Shown here: positions 34,197 to 42,781 of the stretch, piece after piece
Position numbering within the stretch: the stretch's first letter is position 1
Layout of the letters: every line of letters begins with the position of its first letter
Assembly: GCA_016208585.1 (NCBI GenBank)
Contig: JACQXR010000008.1
Location: 1-54,701 of the forward strand
Source: a candidate division TA06 bacterium
GTDB lineage: Bacteria; Edwardsbacteria; AC1; EtOH8
Direction: 5' to 3'
DNA length: 54,701 nucleotides
Translations under genes and position numbers: made by a program
Notes under the pieces: generated by a model
Databases searched by the model: none
Seen by the model: the letters and a program-made list of their open reading frames with translations, nothing else
Told to the model about the DNA's origin: nothing

Positions 34197-34508
34197 ATGG
34201 ATAAAGGCTTGCAGGTGATTCCCGGGGTGGGCAAAAGCATCGCGGAGGACCTGAACCGGCTGGGGATTAAGAAGGTCTCTTGCCTTAAGAACAAAGACCC
34301 GGAAAGGCTCTATGCCCGGTTCTGCGCTATGGAGGGGCGCCCGGTGGACCGCTGCCTTTTATACGTCTTCCGCTGTGCGGTTTACTACGCATCCCATGAA
34401 AAGCACGACCCAGAACTGCTGAAGTGGTGGAACTGGGCCGATTCAAACTTCAAAAAGCAAAAAGCAGAAATTAAAAAGCATAAAGGGAATCAACCGCCAT
34501 GGCCATAA
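34197..34508 (+). CDS. Helix-hairpin-helix protein, Cdd1 (pathogenicity locus) family
   Basis: The 103-residue protein starts at ATG 34197, right after the heptamer array. The N-terminal half, GLQVIPGVGKSIAEDLNRLG and IKKVSCLKNKDPERLYARFC, is a helix-hairpin-helix with the family's short ladder of conserved residues. RPVDRCLLYVFRCAVYYAS and PELLKWWNWAD are typical of Cdd1-like proteins (PF11731). Family knowledge: these are often found alone or beside DNA-processing or toxin loci. The function is unknown, though DNA binding is likely. It overlaps the next gene by ten bases. Confidence 0.75.
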   Translation: MDKGLQVIPGVGKSIAEDLNRLGIKKVSCLKNKDPERLYARFCAMEGRPVDRCLLYVFRCAVYYASHEKHDPELLKWWNWADSNFKKQKAEIKKHKGNQPPWP

Positions 34509-35623
34509 TCATCAAAGAGGTCGTAACAAAAAAAGAACTGAAACAGTTCGTGGAGTTCCCCTTCTCGCTGTACAAAAACCATTCTTACTGGATCCCTCCA
34601 CTGCTGATGGATGAGTATCACACCCTGCGCAAGGACAAGAATCCGGCCTTTGAGTACTGCCGGGCCAAGTTCTGGCTGGCCTTCAAGGACGGCAAATTGG
34701 TTGGGCGCATCGCCGGGATCATCAGCCAAAAGTATATTGAAAAATGGGGCAACAAGTACGCCCGTTTCGGCTGGGTCGACTTCGTCAATGATCGTGAGGT
34801 CGTAAAAGCCCTGTTCGAGACCGCAGAGCAGTGGGCCAAGGAGCAGGGAATGGAGGGTATTCACGGGCCGCTGGGTTTCACCGACATGGACCACGAGGGC
34901 ATGCTGGTGGACGGCTTCAATGAGCTGGGCACGCTGGCCGCCATTTACAATCATCCCTATTATCCCAAGCATCTGGAATCGCTGGGCTACGCCAAGGACG
35001 TGGACTGGCTGGAGTTCGAGGTCCAGGTGCCCACGCAGATTCCAGAGAAGGCCGAGCGGGTGGAGCGGATCGTGATGCAGAAGCTGGGGCTCAAAGTGCT
35101 GGAGGCCAAAAAGGCCAAGGACCTGCTGCCCTATGCCCGCGAGATGTTTCAGGCCTTAAACAGCGCCTTTGCCGGCATCTACGCCTTTGTGCCGCTGAAC
35201 GAAAAACAGATCAGCATGTACATCAAACAATATTTCTCCTTCATCCTGCCGGATTATACCAAGATCCTGTTGGACCCAAACAACAAAGTGGCCGGGTTCG
35301 TGATCGGCATGCCCTCGCTGTCGCGCGCCCTGCAGAAGTCCCGAGGCCGGCTGTTCCCCATCGGATTCATTCACATCCTAAAGGCCATCAGCCGGAAAAA
35401 CAAACATATCGATCTCTATCTGGGCGCCATCCGACCCGACCTGCAGGGCAAGGGGGCCGACGCTCTTTTAATGACCGAGATGTGCCGCTCGGCCATCAGA
35501 AATAAGGTGATCTCGGCCGAGACCAACATCGAGCTGGAGGAGAACGTCAAGGTCCAGAGCCACTGGAAATATTTTGAGTCGCGCCAGCACAAGCGGCGGC
35601 GGTGTTATATTAAGAAGTGGTAG
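34499..35623 (+). CDS. GNAT-like N-acetyltransferase family protein
   Basis: The 374-residue soluble protein overlaps the Cdd1-like gene by 10 bp. The N-terminal half (FVEFPFSLYKNHSYWIPPLL, FWLAFKDGKLVGRIAGIISQ) and the C-terminal half (KVAGFVIGMPSLSRALQKSR, YLGAIRPDLQGKGADALLMT) each contain GNAT-like elements. The best acetyl-CoA-binding-type segment is RPDLQGKGADALL. It is similar in layout to large hypothetical proteins annotated as N-acetyltransferase in FCB-group genomes. The substrate is unknown and I do not assign one. It is followed 40 bp later by a CDP-alcohol phosphotransferase, but a functional link is not shown. Confidence 0.65.
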   Translation: MAIIIKEVVTKKELKQFVEFPFSLYKNHSYWIPPLLMDEYHTLRKDKNPAFEYCRAKFWLAFKDGKLVGRIAGIISQKYIEKWGNKYARFGWVDFVNDREVVKALFETAEQWAKEQGMEGIHGPLGFTDMDHEGMLVDGFNELGTLAAIYNHPYYPKHLESLGYAKDVDWLEFEVQVPTQIPEKAERVERIVMQKLGLKVLEAKKAKDLLPYAREMFQALNSAFAGIYAFVPLNEKQISMYIKQYFSFILPDYTKILLDPNNKVAGFVIGMPSLSRALQKSRGRLFPIGFIHILKAISRKNKHIDLYLGAIRPDLQGKGADALLMTEMCRSAIRNKVISAETNIELEENVKVQSHWKYFESRQHKRRRCYIKKW

Positions 35624-35663
35624 GTCATTATTTTTCTAAACGTTAACGAGATAAATAATACTT

Positions 35664-36320
35664 ATGGCTAACCTCGTCACCTTATTGCGTCTGGTCCTGC
35701 TGTTCGTGCTGGTGGTCATGGCCTATCAGACCCGATACCTCTGGCTGCAGCTGGCCAATATGCCGCTGCTGGTTATAGTCATCGCGCTGGACGCGGTGGA
35801 CGGGGTGGTGGCGCGGAAATTCAAGGAATCCGCGCTGTTCGGGGCCATCTTCGACATCATGGTGGACCGGGTGACCGAGAACGTGCTCTGGATAGTGCTG
35901 GCCGACCTGCGCTGCATTCCGGTCTGGGTAGCCTTAGTGTTCATCACCCGCAGCCTGATCGTGGATTCCATCCGCTCCCACGGCATCCAGCAGGGAAAGA
36001 CCCCGTTCGGGCAGATCGTTTCCAGGTCAGGGCAGTTCCTGGTGGGCAGCCGTTTCATGCGGGGTCTTTACGGAACGCTGAAGGTCGTGACCTTCGGCTG
36101 GATATTCCTGTTGCAGCCCTGGCCGGCACTGATGCCCGGTTTCTGGTCACAAAATGCGGCGTATCTCAAGACAGCAACAGCGCTGCTTATCTACTTGACC
36201 GTGGCCGTCTGCATTCTGCGGAGCGTTCCGGTGATAGCGGAGTTTATAATAGAGCAGAAAGTATTTTCACATCTCAAGTTTTCTGCCAAAAGGCCTAAAG
36301 ATGGCGCTAGCCTTCGTTGA
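35664..36320 (+). CDS. CDP-alcohol phosphatidyltransferase family protein (second copy)
   Basis: The 218-residue membrane protein has the complete family signature DAVDGVVARKFKESALFG followed by FDIMVDRVTE (DxxDGxxARx8GxxxDxxxD). The six or so hydrophobic segments include VTLLRLVLLFVLVVMAYQTR and LLIYLTVAVCILRSVPVIAE. It is a paralogue of pgsA at 4465-4968 and is 50 residues longer. Candidate products include phosphatidylglycerophosphate, phosphatidylinositol phosphate or another lipid; the sequence alone does not decide. It overlaps the following HAD-type phosphatase by 20 bp, which suggests a coupled two-step synthesis in which the transferase makes a phosphorylated lipid and the phosphatase removes the phosphate (inference). 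Confidence 0.82.
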   Translation: MANLVTLLRLVLLFVLVVMAYQTRYLWLQLANMPLLVIVIALDAVDGVVARKFKESALFGAIFDIMVDRVTENVLWIVLADLRCIPVWVALVFITRSLIVDSIRSHGIQQGKTPFGQIVSRSGQFLVGSRFMRGLYGTLKVVTFGWIFLLQPWPALMPGFWSQNAAYLKTATALLIYLTVAVCILRSVPVIAEFIIEQKVFSHLKFSAKRPKDGASLR

Positions 36321-36942
36321 CGTCGACGGCACGATAATCAAGGGCACCAGCTGCGAAAAACTGTTCATCCCCTATCTGATCAGGAACAACAAGCTGGGCC
36401 TCCGGCAGTTTTTCCACTTTGCCTGGTTTGCCCTGCGTCATTTTTCAAAATACGGATTAAGGGTCTATAAAAGGGACAAGGCTTATTTGACTGGGCTGTC
36501 AATCGAGGAAACGGAGCAGCTGGCCAAGGCATTTATCGGCCGGATAATCCCAGAACGATTGAACCCGCTGATTATAGCGGAGCTGGAGCGCCATCGGACA
36601 GCCGGAGATGAACTAGTGTTGCTTTCGGGGACACCGGAATTCCTGGCCGAACCGCTGGGCAGAAAACTGGGCATCGAAAACATCATTGCCTGCAAAGTCC
36701 TGTCGCTCAATGGGTGCTATACCAGCGGGGACCCGGCGCAGCATCCCTACGGGCAAAGCAAGCTGCAGCTGGCCCGGGAATATTGCCTTAAGCGCGGGGC
36801 TTCCTTGGAAAAGTCCGCCGCCTATGCCGACAAGTCAAGCGACCTGCCGCTGCTGGAGCAGGTTGGAACAGCAGTGGCAGTAACACCAGTCCGGCGATTA
36901 AGAAAGGTTGCATTAACAAAAGACTGGAGGATCATAGGATGA
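36301..36942 (+). CDS. HAD subfamily IB phosphatase (PSPase-like)
   Basis: The 213-residue enzyme has HAD motif I FVDVDGTIIKGTS, motif II LLSGTPEFLAEPLG, a lysine in the QSKLQLAREYCLKRG region, and motif III-IV ADKSSDLPLLEQVG. The cap resembles the HAD-IB group (phosphoserine phosphatase-like, including PgpC and YfhB relatives). Its start lies 20 bp inside the CDP-alcohol phosphotransferase gene and its stop overlaps the next start (ATGA), so all three are translationally linked. A role as a phospholipid phosphatase, for example for phosphatidylglycerophosphate, is inferred from this pairing. Amino-acid phosphate substrates remain possible. Confidence 0.75.
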   Translation: MALAFVDVDGTIIKGTSCEKLFIPYLIRNNKLGLRQFFHFAWFALRHFSKYGLRVYKRDKAYLTGLSIEETEQLAKAFIGRIIPERLNPLIIAELERHRTAGDELVLLSGTPEFLAEPLGRKLGIENIIACKVLSLNGCYTSGDPAQHPYGQSKLQLAREYCLKRGASLEKSAAYADKSSDLPLLEQVGTAVAVTPVRRLRKVALTKDWRIIG

Positions 36943-37419
36943 AAAAGTATTTCCTGCTTGTGCTACTGAGCGCTTTTCTGGCGGTCCTGGCAGCGGCCCA
37001 GCCCAGCGAGCAATCCTTGATCGCTGCCTGGGAACAGTCCCTGAAGAACGACCCGGCTACGTTGGCCTTTGAGAAGACCGGGGAAAGATCCTACAAATAC
37101 CAGACCAAGAAATTTCCCTTCTGCCGAATACCGTAAGTCATATACAAAAAAATACGGAGGCGCCGGGAAATCCCTCTGGCTGGCAATATTAGGAAACTTT
37201 TGGATGATATTTTTCGTAATCCTTGTCATATTCATCATCTTTTTATCGCGCAAGACCAGCCGGCAGATGAAGGAGGCTTTGGCCAGGCAGGATCGTGCTT
37301 TGGCGGAAACAGACCGGGCCTTAAAACTTTCCAAGCAGTCCCTGAAGTTAGGCGAGGACAGCAACCGGGTGCTGAAGGAAATACTGGAAACCCTGAAAAA
37401 ACAAAAACAGAGCGAATGA
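36939..37419 (+). pseudogene. Frameshifted gene for a membrane-anchored coiled-coil protein
   Basis: The first frame starts at ATG 36939 (overlapping the HAD stop) with a signal peptide MKKYFLLVLLSAFLAVLAAA and continues to TKKFPF. There the frame ends at a stop (37134-37136). In the next frame the text continues AEYRKSYTKKYGGAGKSLWL, then a transmembrane segment (MIFFVILVIFIIFL) and a charged coiled coil ending at 37419. A single extra base near 37120-37125 would join the two halves into one protein of about 160 residues. It could be a real mutation or a sequencing error. No family is recognised. Confidence 0.7.
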
Positions 37420-37423
37420 TCCC

Positions 37424-38437
37424 ATGTCTTCCAAAGTAGCCGTAATCAAAACAAAACCGGAGACCATAATTCAGGACATTGCCCAGGTGATGAATCTGGC
37501 GGACTTCAGGCAGTCGCTTGATTGGCAGCTGGAGGGAGTGATCAAGGCCCTGCAGGAAGCGGGCTATAAGGACATTTCCTGCGTCCAGAACAAGACGGTG
37601 GTTACCGACGCCTTCAAGGGCGAGGATCTCAACCGTTACCTTCCCATCTTAAAAAAGCATGGCGTTCCGGTGCTGTACAACTTCAAGGATCGGGACATGA
37701 AATGGGTACCCTACCTTCCCAAGGCCCGGATGCTGGTCTTAGACAAAATATTTCCCGAAGGGATACTGGTCCCGGACTACTTCTTCGGCAAGAACATCGT
37801 CCACTTGCCCACCGTCAAATGCCACATCTACACCACCACCACCGGGGCAATGAAGAACGCCTTCGGGGGCCTCTTGAACACCAAGCGGCACTATGCCCAT
37901 TCCTGGATACATGAAGTGCTGGTGGATCTTTTAGCCATCCAAAAAGAAATCCACTCCGGGCTGTTCGCGCTAATGGACGGCACCACCGCCGGCAACGGCC
38001 CCGGCCCCCGCACCATGTTCCCGGTGATTAAGGACTATCTTTTAGCCTCGGCCGATCAGGTGGCCATTGACGCCGTCTCGGCCCATATGATGGGCTTTGA
38101 TCCCCTGTCCATTAAATACATCCGGCTGGCCCACGAGAACGATCTGGGCTGCGGGCGGTTCGAAGAGATAGAGCTTTTGGGCGCTGATGTCCGGAACGAG
38201 AACTGGAACTTCAAGGTCGGCAAGAACCTGGTCAAAAGGGTGGGCGGCGACCTGATCTGGTTCGGGCCATTGAAGAAGATGCAGAAATTCTTCTTTCACA
38301 CTCCGCTGGTGCACCTGTTCATCCTGGCTTCCGAGATCTACCACGACTACCTGCGCTGGCCGCTAAAGGACAGGTTCACCTTTGAAAAATGGAAAAGGGA
38401 AACGGCCTGGGGCCGGCTGTTCCAAAAGTATTCTTGA
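37424..38437 (+). CDS. DUF362-domain protein without ferredoxin insert
   Basis: The 337-residue cytoplasmic protein is the third DUF362 member of the window. It has the core VHLPTVKCHIYTTTTGAMKN and AFGGLLNTKRHYAHSWIHEV, followed by ALMDGTTAGNGPGPRTMFPV, DQVAIDAVSAHMMGFDPLSI and KYIRLAHENDLGCG, typical of the family. No CxxCxxCxxxC motifs are present, unlike the copies at 5034 and 15271. It starts at ATG 37424, just after the frameshifted gene. Function unknown. It shares no operon with the other two copies. Confidence 0.82.
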   Translation: MSSKVAVIKTKPETIIQDIAQVMNLADFRQSLDWQLEGVIKALQEAGYKDISCVQNKTVVTDAFKGEDLNRYLPILKKHGVPVLYNFKDRDMKWVPYLPKARMLVLDKIFPEGILVPDYFFGKNIVHLPTVKCHIYTTTTGAMKNAFGGLLNTKRHYAHSWIHEVLVDLLAIQKEIHSGLFALMDGTTAGNGPGPRTMFPVIKDYLLASADQVAIDAVSAHMMGFDPLSIKYIRLAHENDLGCGRFEEIELLGADVRNENWNFKVGKNLVKRVGGDLIWFGPLKKMQKFFFHTPLVHLFILASEIYHDYLRWPLKDRFTFEKWKRETAWGRLFQKYS

Positions 38438-38529
38438 AACAATGTTCTGATTTTCCGGGGAAAGACAGGAGTGCCTTCGCTAAAGCTATGGCCCCTAAGG
38501 GTAGGCAAGCATGTAGCGTAAGCGAACCC

Positions 38530-38572
38530 TTTTTCGGGCGAATTTTTCGGGCGAACCAATTTTTCGGGCGAA
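38530..38572. repeat. Three 13-bp direct repeats TTTTTCGGGCGAA
   Basis: Identical 13-bp copies occur at 38530-38542, 38543-38555 and 38560-38572, directly upstream of the promoter of the PPIase cluster. They could be a regulator-binding array or a slippage product; the sequence does not decide. Confidence 0.7.
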
Positions 38573-38577
38573 TTATA

Positions 38578-38606
38578 TTGAAAAACGCCTAAATTTATGA
38601 TAAAAT
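38578..38606 (+). promoter_or_regulatory. Promoter of the parvulin-type PPIase cluster
   Basis: TTGAAA (38578-38583), a 17-bp spacer and TAAAAT (38601-38606) lie 56 bp upstream of the ATG at 38663. The placement supports that start over an in-frame start at 38597, which would lie inside the promoter. Confidence 0.7.
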
Positions 38607-38662
38607 TAAAATTTACGGTCAAAAATAATATAACCATATTTTATTCAAGGAGAATCACTGCC

Positions 38663-40327
38663 ATGAAAAAACTGATTGGACTGGCGCTGGGGCTGGGCCT
38701 GGTATTATCCGTGGTTTCCTGCGGCAACCGCAGCAAGGTGATCGCCAAGGTGGGCAGCCAGAAAATAACCCTGGGGCAATTTGACGACAACTACCGGGCC
38801 CCGGTCCCGCCGCCGGACTCGGCCGCCGCTTTGACAGCCAAGAGACGGCTTTTAGACCAGATGGTGGAGCAGAAGCTTATGGCTCTGGAAGCCCTGGCCC
38901 GCAAACTGGACAAGGAACCCAAACTGCAGAAGGAATACGAGGACCTGACCAAGAACATGCTGATGGGCCAGCTTTACCGCCAGGAGATCCTGGAGAAATC
39001 ACAGCCCACCGACCGGGAGATCAAGGATTATTATAAGAGGATGGGCACGGAAGTTAAGGCCCGGCACATCCTGGTCAAGGCCGAGGCAGAAGCCAAAGCC
39101 ATCTACCAGTCATTGAAAGACGGGGCCGACTTTGAGGAGACCGCCAGACAGAAATCCCAGGATCCTGGTTCCGCTCCCCGGGGCGGCGACCTGGGCTGGT
39201 TCGGTTGGGGCCGGATGGTTCAGGCCTTCCAAAAGGCGGTCTTTGATCTGAAGCCGGGACAGCTGGGCAAACCGGTCCAAACGCCTTTCGGTTTTCACAT
39301 CATCCGGATGGATTCCACCCGGGCGGCCGAGATCAAGCCCTTTGACCAGATGAAGGACATGATCAAACAGCAGCTGACGGCCTCCAAGCCGCGGGAGATG
39401 GCCAACGAATACGTTGAAAAGATAAAATCCTCGGCCAGGGTCAAGATCAAAAAGGAAGTTTTGGATCTGCTGGCGGCCAAGCAGCCCCAGACCCAGGGCC
39501 CGGCTCTCCTGCCGCTTTTGGGAGACGAAGCGGAAAAGAAGAAGACCATCGTTACCTACAGCGGCGGTTCCTGGACGGTGGAGGTCTTTTACAACAAGCT
39601 TAACAAGATGTTCGGCGGTAATGCCGACCTCAGGAATCCCGCCGGGCTGGAACAGCAAGTGCAGGCCATGCTGGTGGAAGACCTGCTTTTGGCCCGGGCC
39701 AAATCCAAGAATCTGGAGAACAATTCCAAGGTCAAGCAGCAGATGAAAAAGGCCTGGGACGAGATGCTGGCCGCCGCGCTGTATCAGTCCGAGGTGGGAC
39801 CCAAGGTCAGCGTCAATCCGGAATCGGTCAAGGTTTATTATACAAGGAACAAGAAGGAATTCTATCAGCCGGCCAAAGCCATGGTCCGCCAGATAGTGAC
39901 CCGGACCAAGCCCGAAGCCGAAGCCGTTTATAAACTGCTTTCCCAGGGGGCCGATTTTGCGGCCACCGCCTCGGAAAAATCGGTTGACTGGACTAAGTCT
40001 TCGGGCGGAGCTTTGGGCGAAGTTACCCAGAACGATCCCCGGTTCCCGGAAGTTTCCAAAATGGCTTTTGCCGCCGGCCTGAACCAGGTTTCCCGGCCTT
40101 TCGCCGTCAAGGACGGCTTTGCGGTGATCAAGGTCAGCGCCCGCACCCCTGGCAAACAAATGAGCTTTGACGAAGTGAAAGCGCCCATAGAGCAGAACCT
40201 GGCCCAGGGCCAGGAACAGATGTTGTACCTGAGGCTGATCGAAGCTCTTAAGTCAAAATATCCGGTAAGTATAGATGAAAATATTTTAAAACTGGCCGGT
40301 CAGCAAAAGCCGGAGAAGGGAAAATAA
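38663..40327 (+). CDS. Parvulin-type peptidyl-prolyl isomerase lipoprotein (two PPIC domains)
   Basis: The 554-residue product begins MKKLIGLALGLGLVLSVVSC, a lipoprotein signal (Cys20); AAGGAG lies 10-15 bases before ATG 38663. An N-terminal SurA-like helical region is followed by a full rotamase domain at residues about 130-225 (KARHILVKAEAEAKAIYQSL, RGGDLGWFGWGRMVQAFQKA, VQTPFGFHIIRMD). A second, more divergent one is at about 400-510 (MVRQIVTRTKPEAEAVYKLL, GGALGEVTQNDPRFPEVSKM). Role: folding of outer-membrane or secreted proteins in the periplasm. The second domain lacks the strong GGDLGWF motif and may be non-catalytic. It is the first of three consecutive genes of this type; the next starts two bases after its stop. 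Confidence 0.88.
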   Translation: MKKLIGLALGLGLVLSVVSCGNRSKVIAKVGSQKITLGQFDDNYRAPVPPPDSAAALTAKRRLLDQMVEQKLMALEALARKLDKEPKLQKEYEDLTKNMLMGQLYRQEILEKSQPTDREIKDYYKRMGTEVKARHILVKAEAEAKAIYQSLKDGADFEETARQKSQDPGSAPRGGDLGWFGWGRMVQAFQKAVFDLKPGQLGKPVQTPFGFHIIRMDSTRAAEIKPFDQMKDMIKQQLTASKPREMANEYVEKIKSSARVKIKKEVLDLLAAKQPQTQGPALLPLLGDEAEKKKTIVTYSGGSWTVEVFYNKLNKMFGGNADLRNPAGLEQQVQAMLVEDLLLARAKSKNLENNSKVKQQMKKAWDEMLAAALYQSEVGPKVSVNPESVKVYYTRNKKEFYQPAKAMVRQIVTRTKPEAEAVYKLLSQGADFAATASEKSVDWTKSSGGALGEVTQNDPRFPEVSKMAFAAGLNQVSRPFAVKDGFAVIKVSARTPGKQMSFDEVKAPIEQNLAQGQEQMLYLRLIEALKSKYPVSIDENILKLAGQQKPEKGK

Positions 40328-40328
40328 A

Positions 40329-41165
40329 ATGAAGAGACTAACCATGGCCGGACCGATCCTGATCCTGGCCTTAAGCCTGCTGGCCGGAGCCGGCTGCAAA
40401 AAAGGGCAGCCCCAGGGGCAGGTGGTGGCCCGGGTCAACAAAACGGTTTTAACAGACTCCGATGTCAAAGATTATCTGCCCAACGGCGCGGTCGGAATCT
40501 CCCCGGCCCAGAAAGAAGAGTTTTTGCGGCGCTGGGTGGACACCGAGCTGTTCTACCAGGAGGCCATCAAAAAGGGGCTGGACAAGGATCCCAAGGTGGC
40601 TAAACAGTTGCGCGATTTGAAACGGGAGATTTTGGCCAACCAGTTGCTGCAAAAAGAGGTGGTGGAAAAGCAGAGCCTAAGCGAGGCCGAGGTCAAGTCC
40701 TACTTTGAACTGCACCAGACCGAGTTCCAAAACAACATCCGCTACAGCCAGATAGTGGTCCAGTCCCAGGAGGAGGCCGCCGCCATCAAGTCGGCCCTGG
40801 ACGGCGGGGCCGATTTCGCCAAGCTGGCCCGGGAAAGGTCCCTGGAAGCAAATTCCCGAGCCAACGGCGGGGACATGGCCGGCTACCTGCAGCGGGGCAG
40901 CGGGGAACTGCCCCTGGATTTCGAGGAGAAATTATTTGGCCTGGCCAAGGGGCAGATCTCTGAGCCCATCAAGCTGTTCAACGGATATTTCATCATCAAG
41001 GCTACCGACAAGAAGCCGGTCTGGCCGCCGGTGAAATACGAGGACGTCCGGGAGGGGCTGTCCAACGGGTTGACCATGAGCAAGCAAAAACTGGCGTTTG
41101 ACGCGTTGACTGAAAAACTTAAGAAGACCGCCCAGGTGGAAACCCATCCTGACCTGATCAAGTAG
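40329..41165 (+). CDS. Parvulin-type peptidyl-prolyl isomerase lipoprotein (one domain)
   Basis: The 278-residue product starts two bases after the preceding stop codon. The signal peptide MKRLTMAGPILILALSLLAG ends in the lipobox LAGAGC. An N-terminal helical chaperone part (EFLRRWVDTELFYQEAIKKG) is followed by a rotamase domain at residues about 130-225 (IRYSQIVVQSQEEAAAIKSA, ANGGDMAGYLQRGSGELPLD, LFNGYFIIKATDK) and a helical tail. GGDMAGY is a weaker version of the canonical GGDLGWF. The layout is that of PrsA/SurA-type folding helpers anchored to a membrane. It is probably cotranscribed with its upstream neighbour; the next gene lies after a 277-bp gap. Confidence 0.85.
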   Translation: MKRLTMAGPILILALSLLAGAGCKKGQPQGQVVARVNKTVLTDSDVKDYLPNGAVGISPAQKEEFLRRWVDTELFYQEAIKKGLDKDPKVAKQLRDLKREILANQLLQKEVVEKQSLSEAEVKSYFELHQTEFQNNIRYSQIVVQSQEEAAAIKSALDGGADFAKLARERSLEANSRANGGDMAGYLQRGSGELPLDFEEKLFGLAKGQISEPIKLFNGYFIIKATDKKPVWPPVKYEDVREGLSNGLTMSKQKLAFDALTEKLKKTAQVETHPDLIK

Positions 41166-41181
41166 TATTTTAGTGTTTCGT

Positions 41182-41357
41182 GTTTGCCTGTCTGACGTTG
41201 GCCGAGTTGGCCGGTGGTTGAGTGCCCCGCCTGGCTTTGATACGGCCGTTGGCCACTCAGCCGACGGCGGGGCGTACTTGTGCTGAACGAAGCTGAAGCA
41301 TCAAAACCACCGGATGTGCCAGCGTTGACTATATTGAAGCATCGCGGCCAGGCAAAC
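41182..41357. repeat. Inverted-repeat element between PPIase genes
   Basis: GTTTGCCTG (41182-41190) and its inverse CAGGCAAAC (41349-41357) bound a 176-bp non-coding segment that contains a further inner pair GCCCCGCC/GGCGGGGC. There is no reading frame. The element separates the second and third PPIase genes. Confidence 0.55.
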
Positions 41358-41442
41358 AGGGCGCGAAAACGTGGTAAGTGTAATTCCCCGGAGATCCAGT
41401 TTTGACGCAATTAAACGCAGATAGATAAAGGAATAATTCAGA

Positions 41443-42720
41443 ATGAAAAAGATTTACCTGGCCGGAGGCCTGCTGCTGCTGGCCTTGACCAGCTCCCTGT
41501 ACGCCCAGCCGGCCGGCGACGGGGTGGTGACGGTGGTGGACGAGCAGCCGATCCTGCAAAGCGAGCTGGACAAGCAGGTCACGCTTTTAAAGCTGCAGCT
41601 CAACCAGAACAGCGTGCCCGAGGACTCCCTGAAAAAACTGGCTATGGAGAGACTGATCGAAGTGAGGCTGCTGATGCTTCAGGCCAAGAAGGAATCGCTG
41701 GACGTCACCGGCGCCGAAGTGGAGGAGGCTTTGAACAAGAGCATCGGCGAGATGAAATCCCAGTTTCCCAGCGAAGAAGCGTTCAATGCCCAGCTTAAGG
41801 CCGAGGCCACCAATGTCGAAAAGCTGAAAGCCAAGCACCGGCCCGACGCCAAGAACCAGCTTTTGATGCAGAAGCTGATCGACAAGAACATCCGGGCCCG
41901 GGTTACGCCGCCCACCGAGAAAGAAGTGACGGACTTTTACGCCAGCCACAAGGACTCCATTCCGCCGGAACCGGAGAAGGCCGAGGTGGCCTGGATCGTG
42001 ATCGTTCCCAAGCCGGGGGCCGCGGCCAAGACGGCGGCCATCGCCCGCTATAACGAAGTTATGGCCAAGCTAAATGCCAAGAAGAATTTTGCCGCTTTGG
42101 CCAAGAAATATTCCCAGGATCAGGGCTCGGCCGTCAACGGCGGCGACCTGGGCTGGTTCGGCCGCAACCAGATGGTGCCCGAGTTTGAGAAGGCCGCCTT
42201 CGGCGCCAAGATCGGCCAGATCACCGAGACCGACACCCGCTACGGCCGGCACATCATCAAAGTGCTGGAGAAAAAGGGCGACCAGGTGCATGCCGCCCAT
42301 ATCCTGATCTCTCCCATTCCCACCGAGGCCGACCTGGTTAAAGCTCGCAAGCTGGCTGCCGGGCTTTACCGCCGTGTGACCGCCGAAAAGGAGGATTTCG
42401 GCCGGGTGGCCAAGACCTACTCCGACGACCCCATGTCCAAGGAGAACAACGGACTGCTGGGCCTGGTGCCGGTGGAGGCCTTCCCCGACGCCATCAAAGC
42501 CGAGCTGGCCTCCATGCAGGAAGGCGATATCAGCGAGGCAGTGGAAAGCGAGAACGGGCTTACCATTCTCAAGCTTATCAAGCGGGTAACGGCCAGGGAG
42601 CCCACCTACGAGAACGTGAAGAAAGATTTGACGGAGTATTTGAAAAACAAGAAGATGCAGGAGGCCCTGGAGGTCTATTTGAAGGACCTGAAGACCAAGT
42701 ATGTGATCGAGAGGAAGTAG
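41443..42720 (+). CDS. SurA-like periplasmic chaperone with two parvulin domains
   Basis: The 425-residue product has a cleavable signal peptide (MKKIYLAGGLLLLALTSSLY, ending AQPAG) and an N-terminal SurA domain (VVTVVDEQPILQSELDKQVT, LAMERLIEVRLLMLQAKKES). Two rotamase domains follow (residues about 170-285, VAWIVIVPKPG and NGGDLGWFGRNQMVPEFEKA; residues about 285-395, HAAHILISPIPTEADLVKAR and NGLLGLVPVEAFPDAIKAEL). This is the SurA order: N-domain, P1, P2. Family knowledge: SurA delivers unfolded outer-membrane proteins to the BAM complex. It follows two lipoprotein relatives, and a strong terminator closes the cluster at 42782-42818. Confidence 0.9.
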   Translation: MKKIYLAGGLLLLALTSSLYAQPAGDGVVTVVDEQPILQSELDKQVTLLKLQLNQNSVPEDSLKKLAMERLIEVRLLMLQAKKESLDVTGAEVEEALNKSIGEMKSQFPSEEAFNAQLKAEATNVEKLKAKHRPDAKNQLLMQKLIDKNIRARVTPPTEKEVTDFYASHKDSIPPEPEKAEVAWIVIVPKPGAAAKTAAIARYNEVMAKLNAKKNFAALAKKYSQDQGSAVNGGDLGWFGRNQMVPEFEKAAFGAKIGQITETDTRYGRHIIKVLEKKGDQVHAAHILISPIPTEADLVKARKLAAGLYRRVTAEKEDFGRVAKTYSDDPMSKENNGLLGLVPVEAFPDAIKAELASMQEGDISEAVESENGLTILKLIKRVTAREPTYENVKKDLTEYLKNKKMQEALEVYLKDLKTKYVIERK

Positions 42721-42781
42721 ATCTTTTTGCCACAAAGTCACCGAGGCAGAGAATATAAACTGGTGACTAAACGGTTTAAAG

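Noticed and set aside
33779-34294. Long minus-strand reading frame full of LFIVHCS heptads
   Set aside because: It is a translation of the 7-bp tandem repeat running into the antisense of mutS2; there is no start signal or family similarity.
37100-37140. Programmed frameshift in the coiled-coil protein
   Set aside because: No slippery heptamer (X XXY YYZ) or downstream stem was found; a plain indel is simpler.
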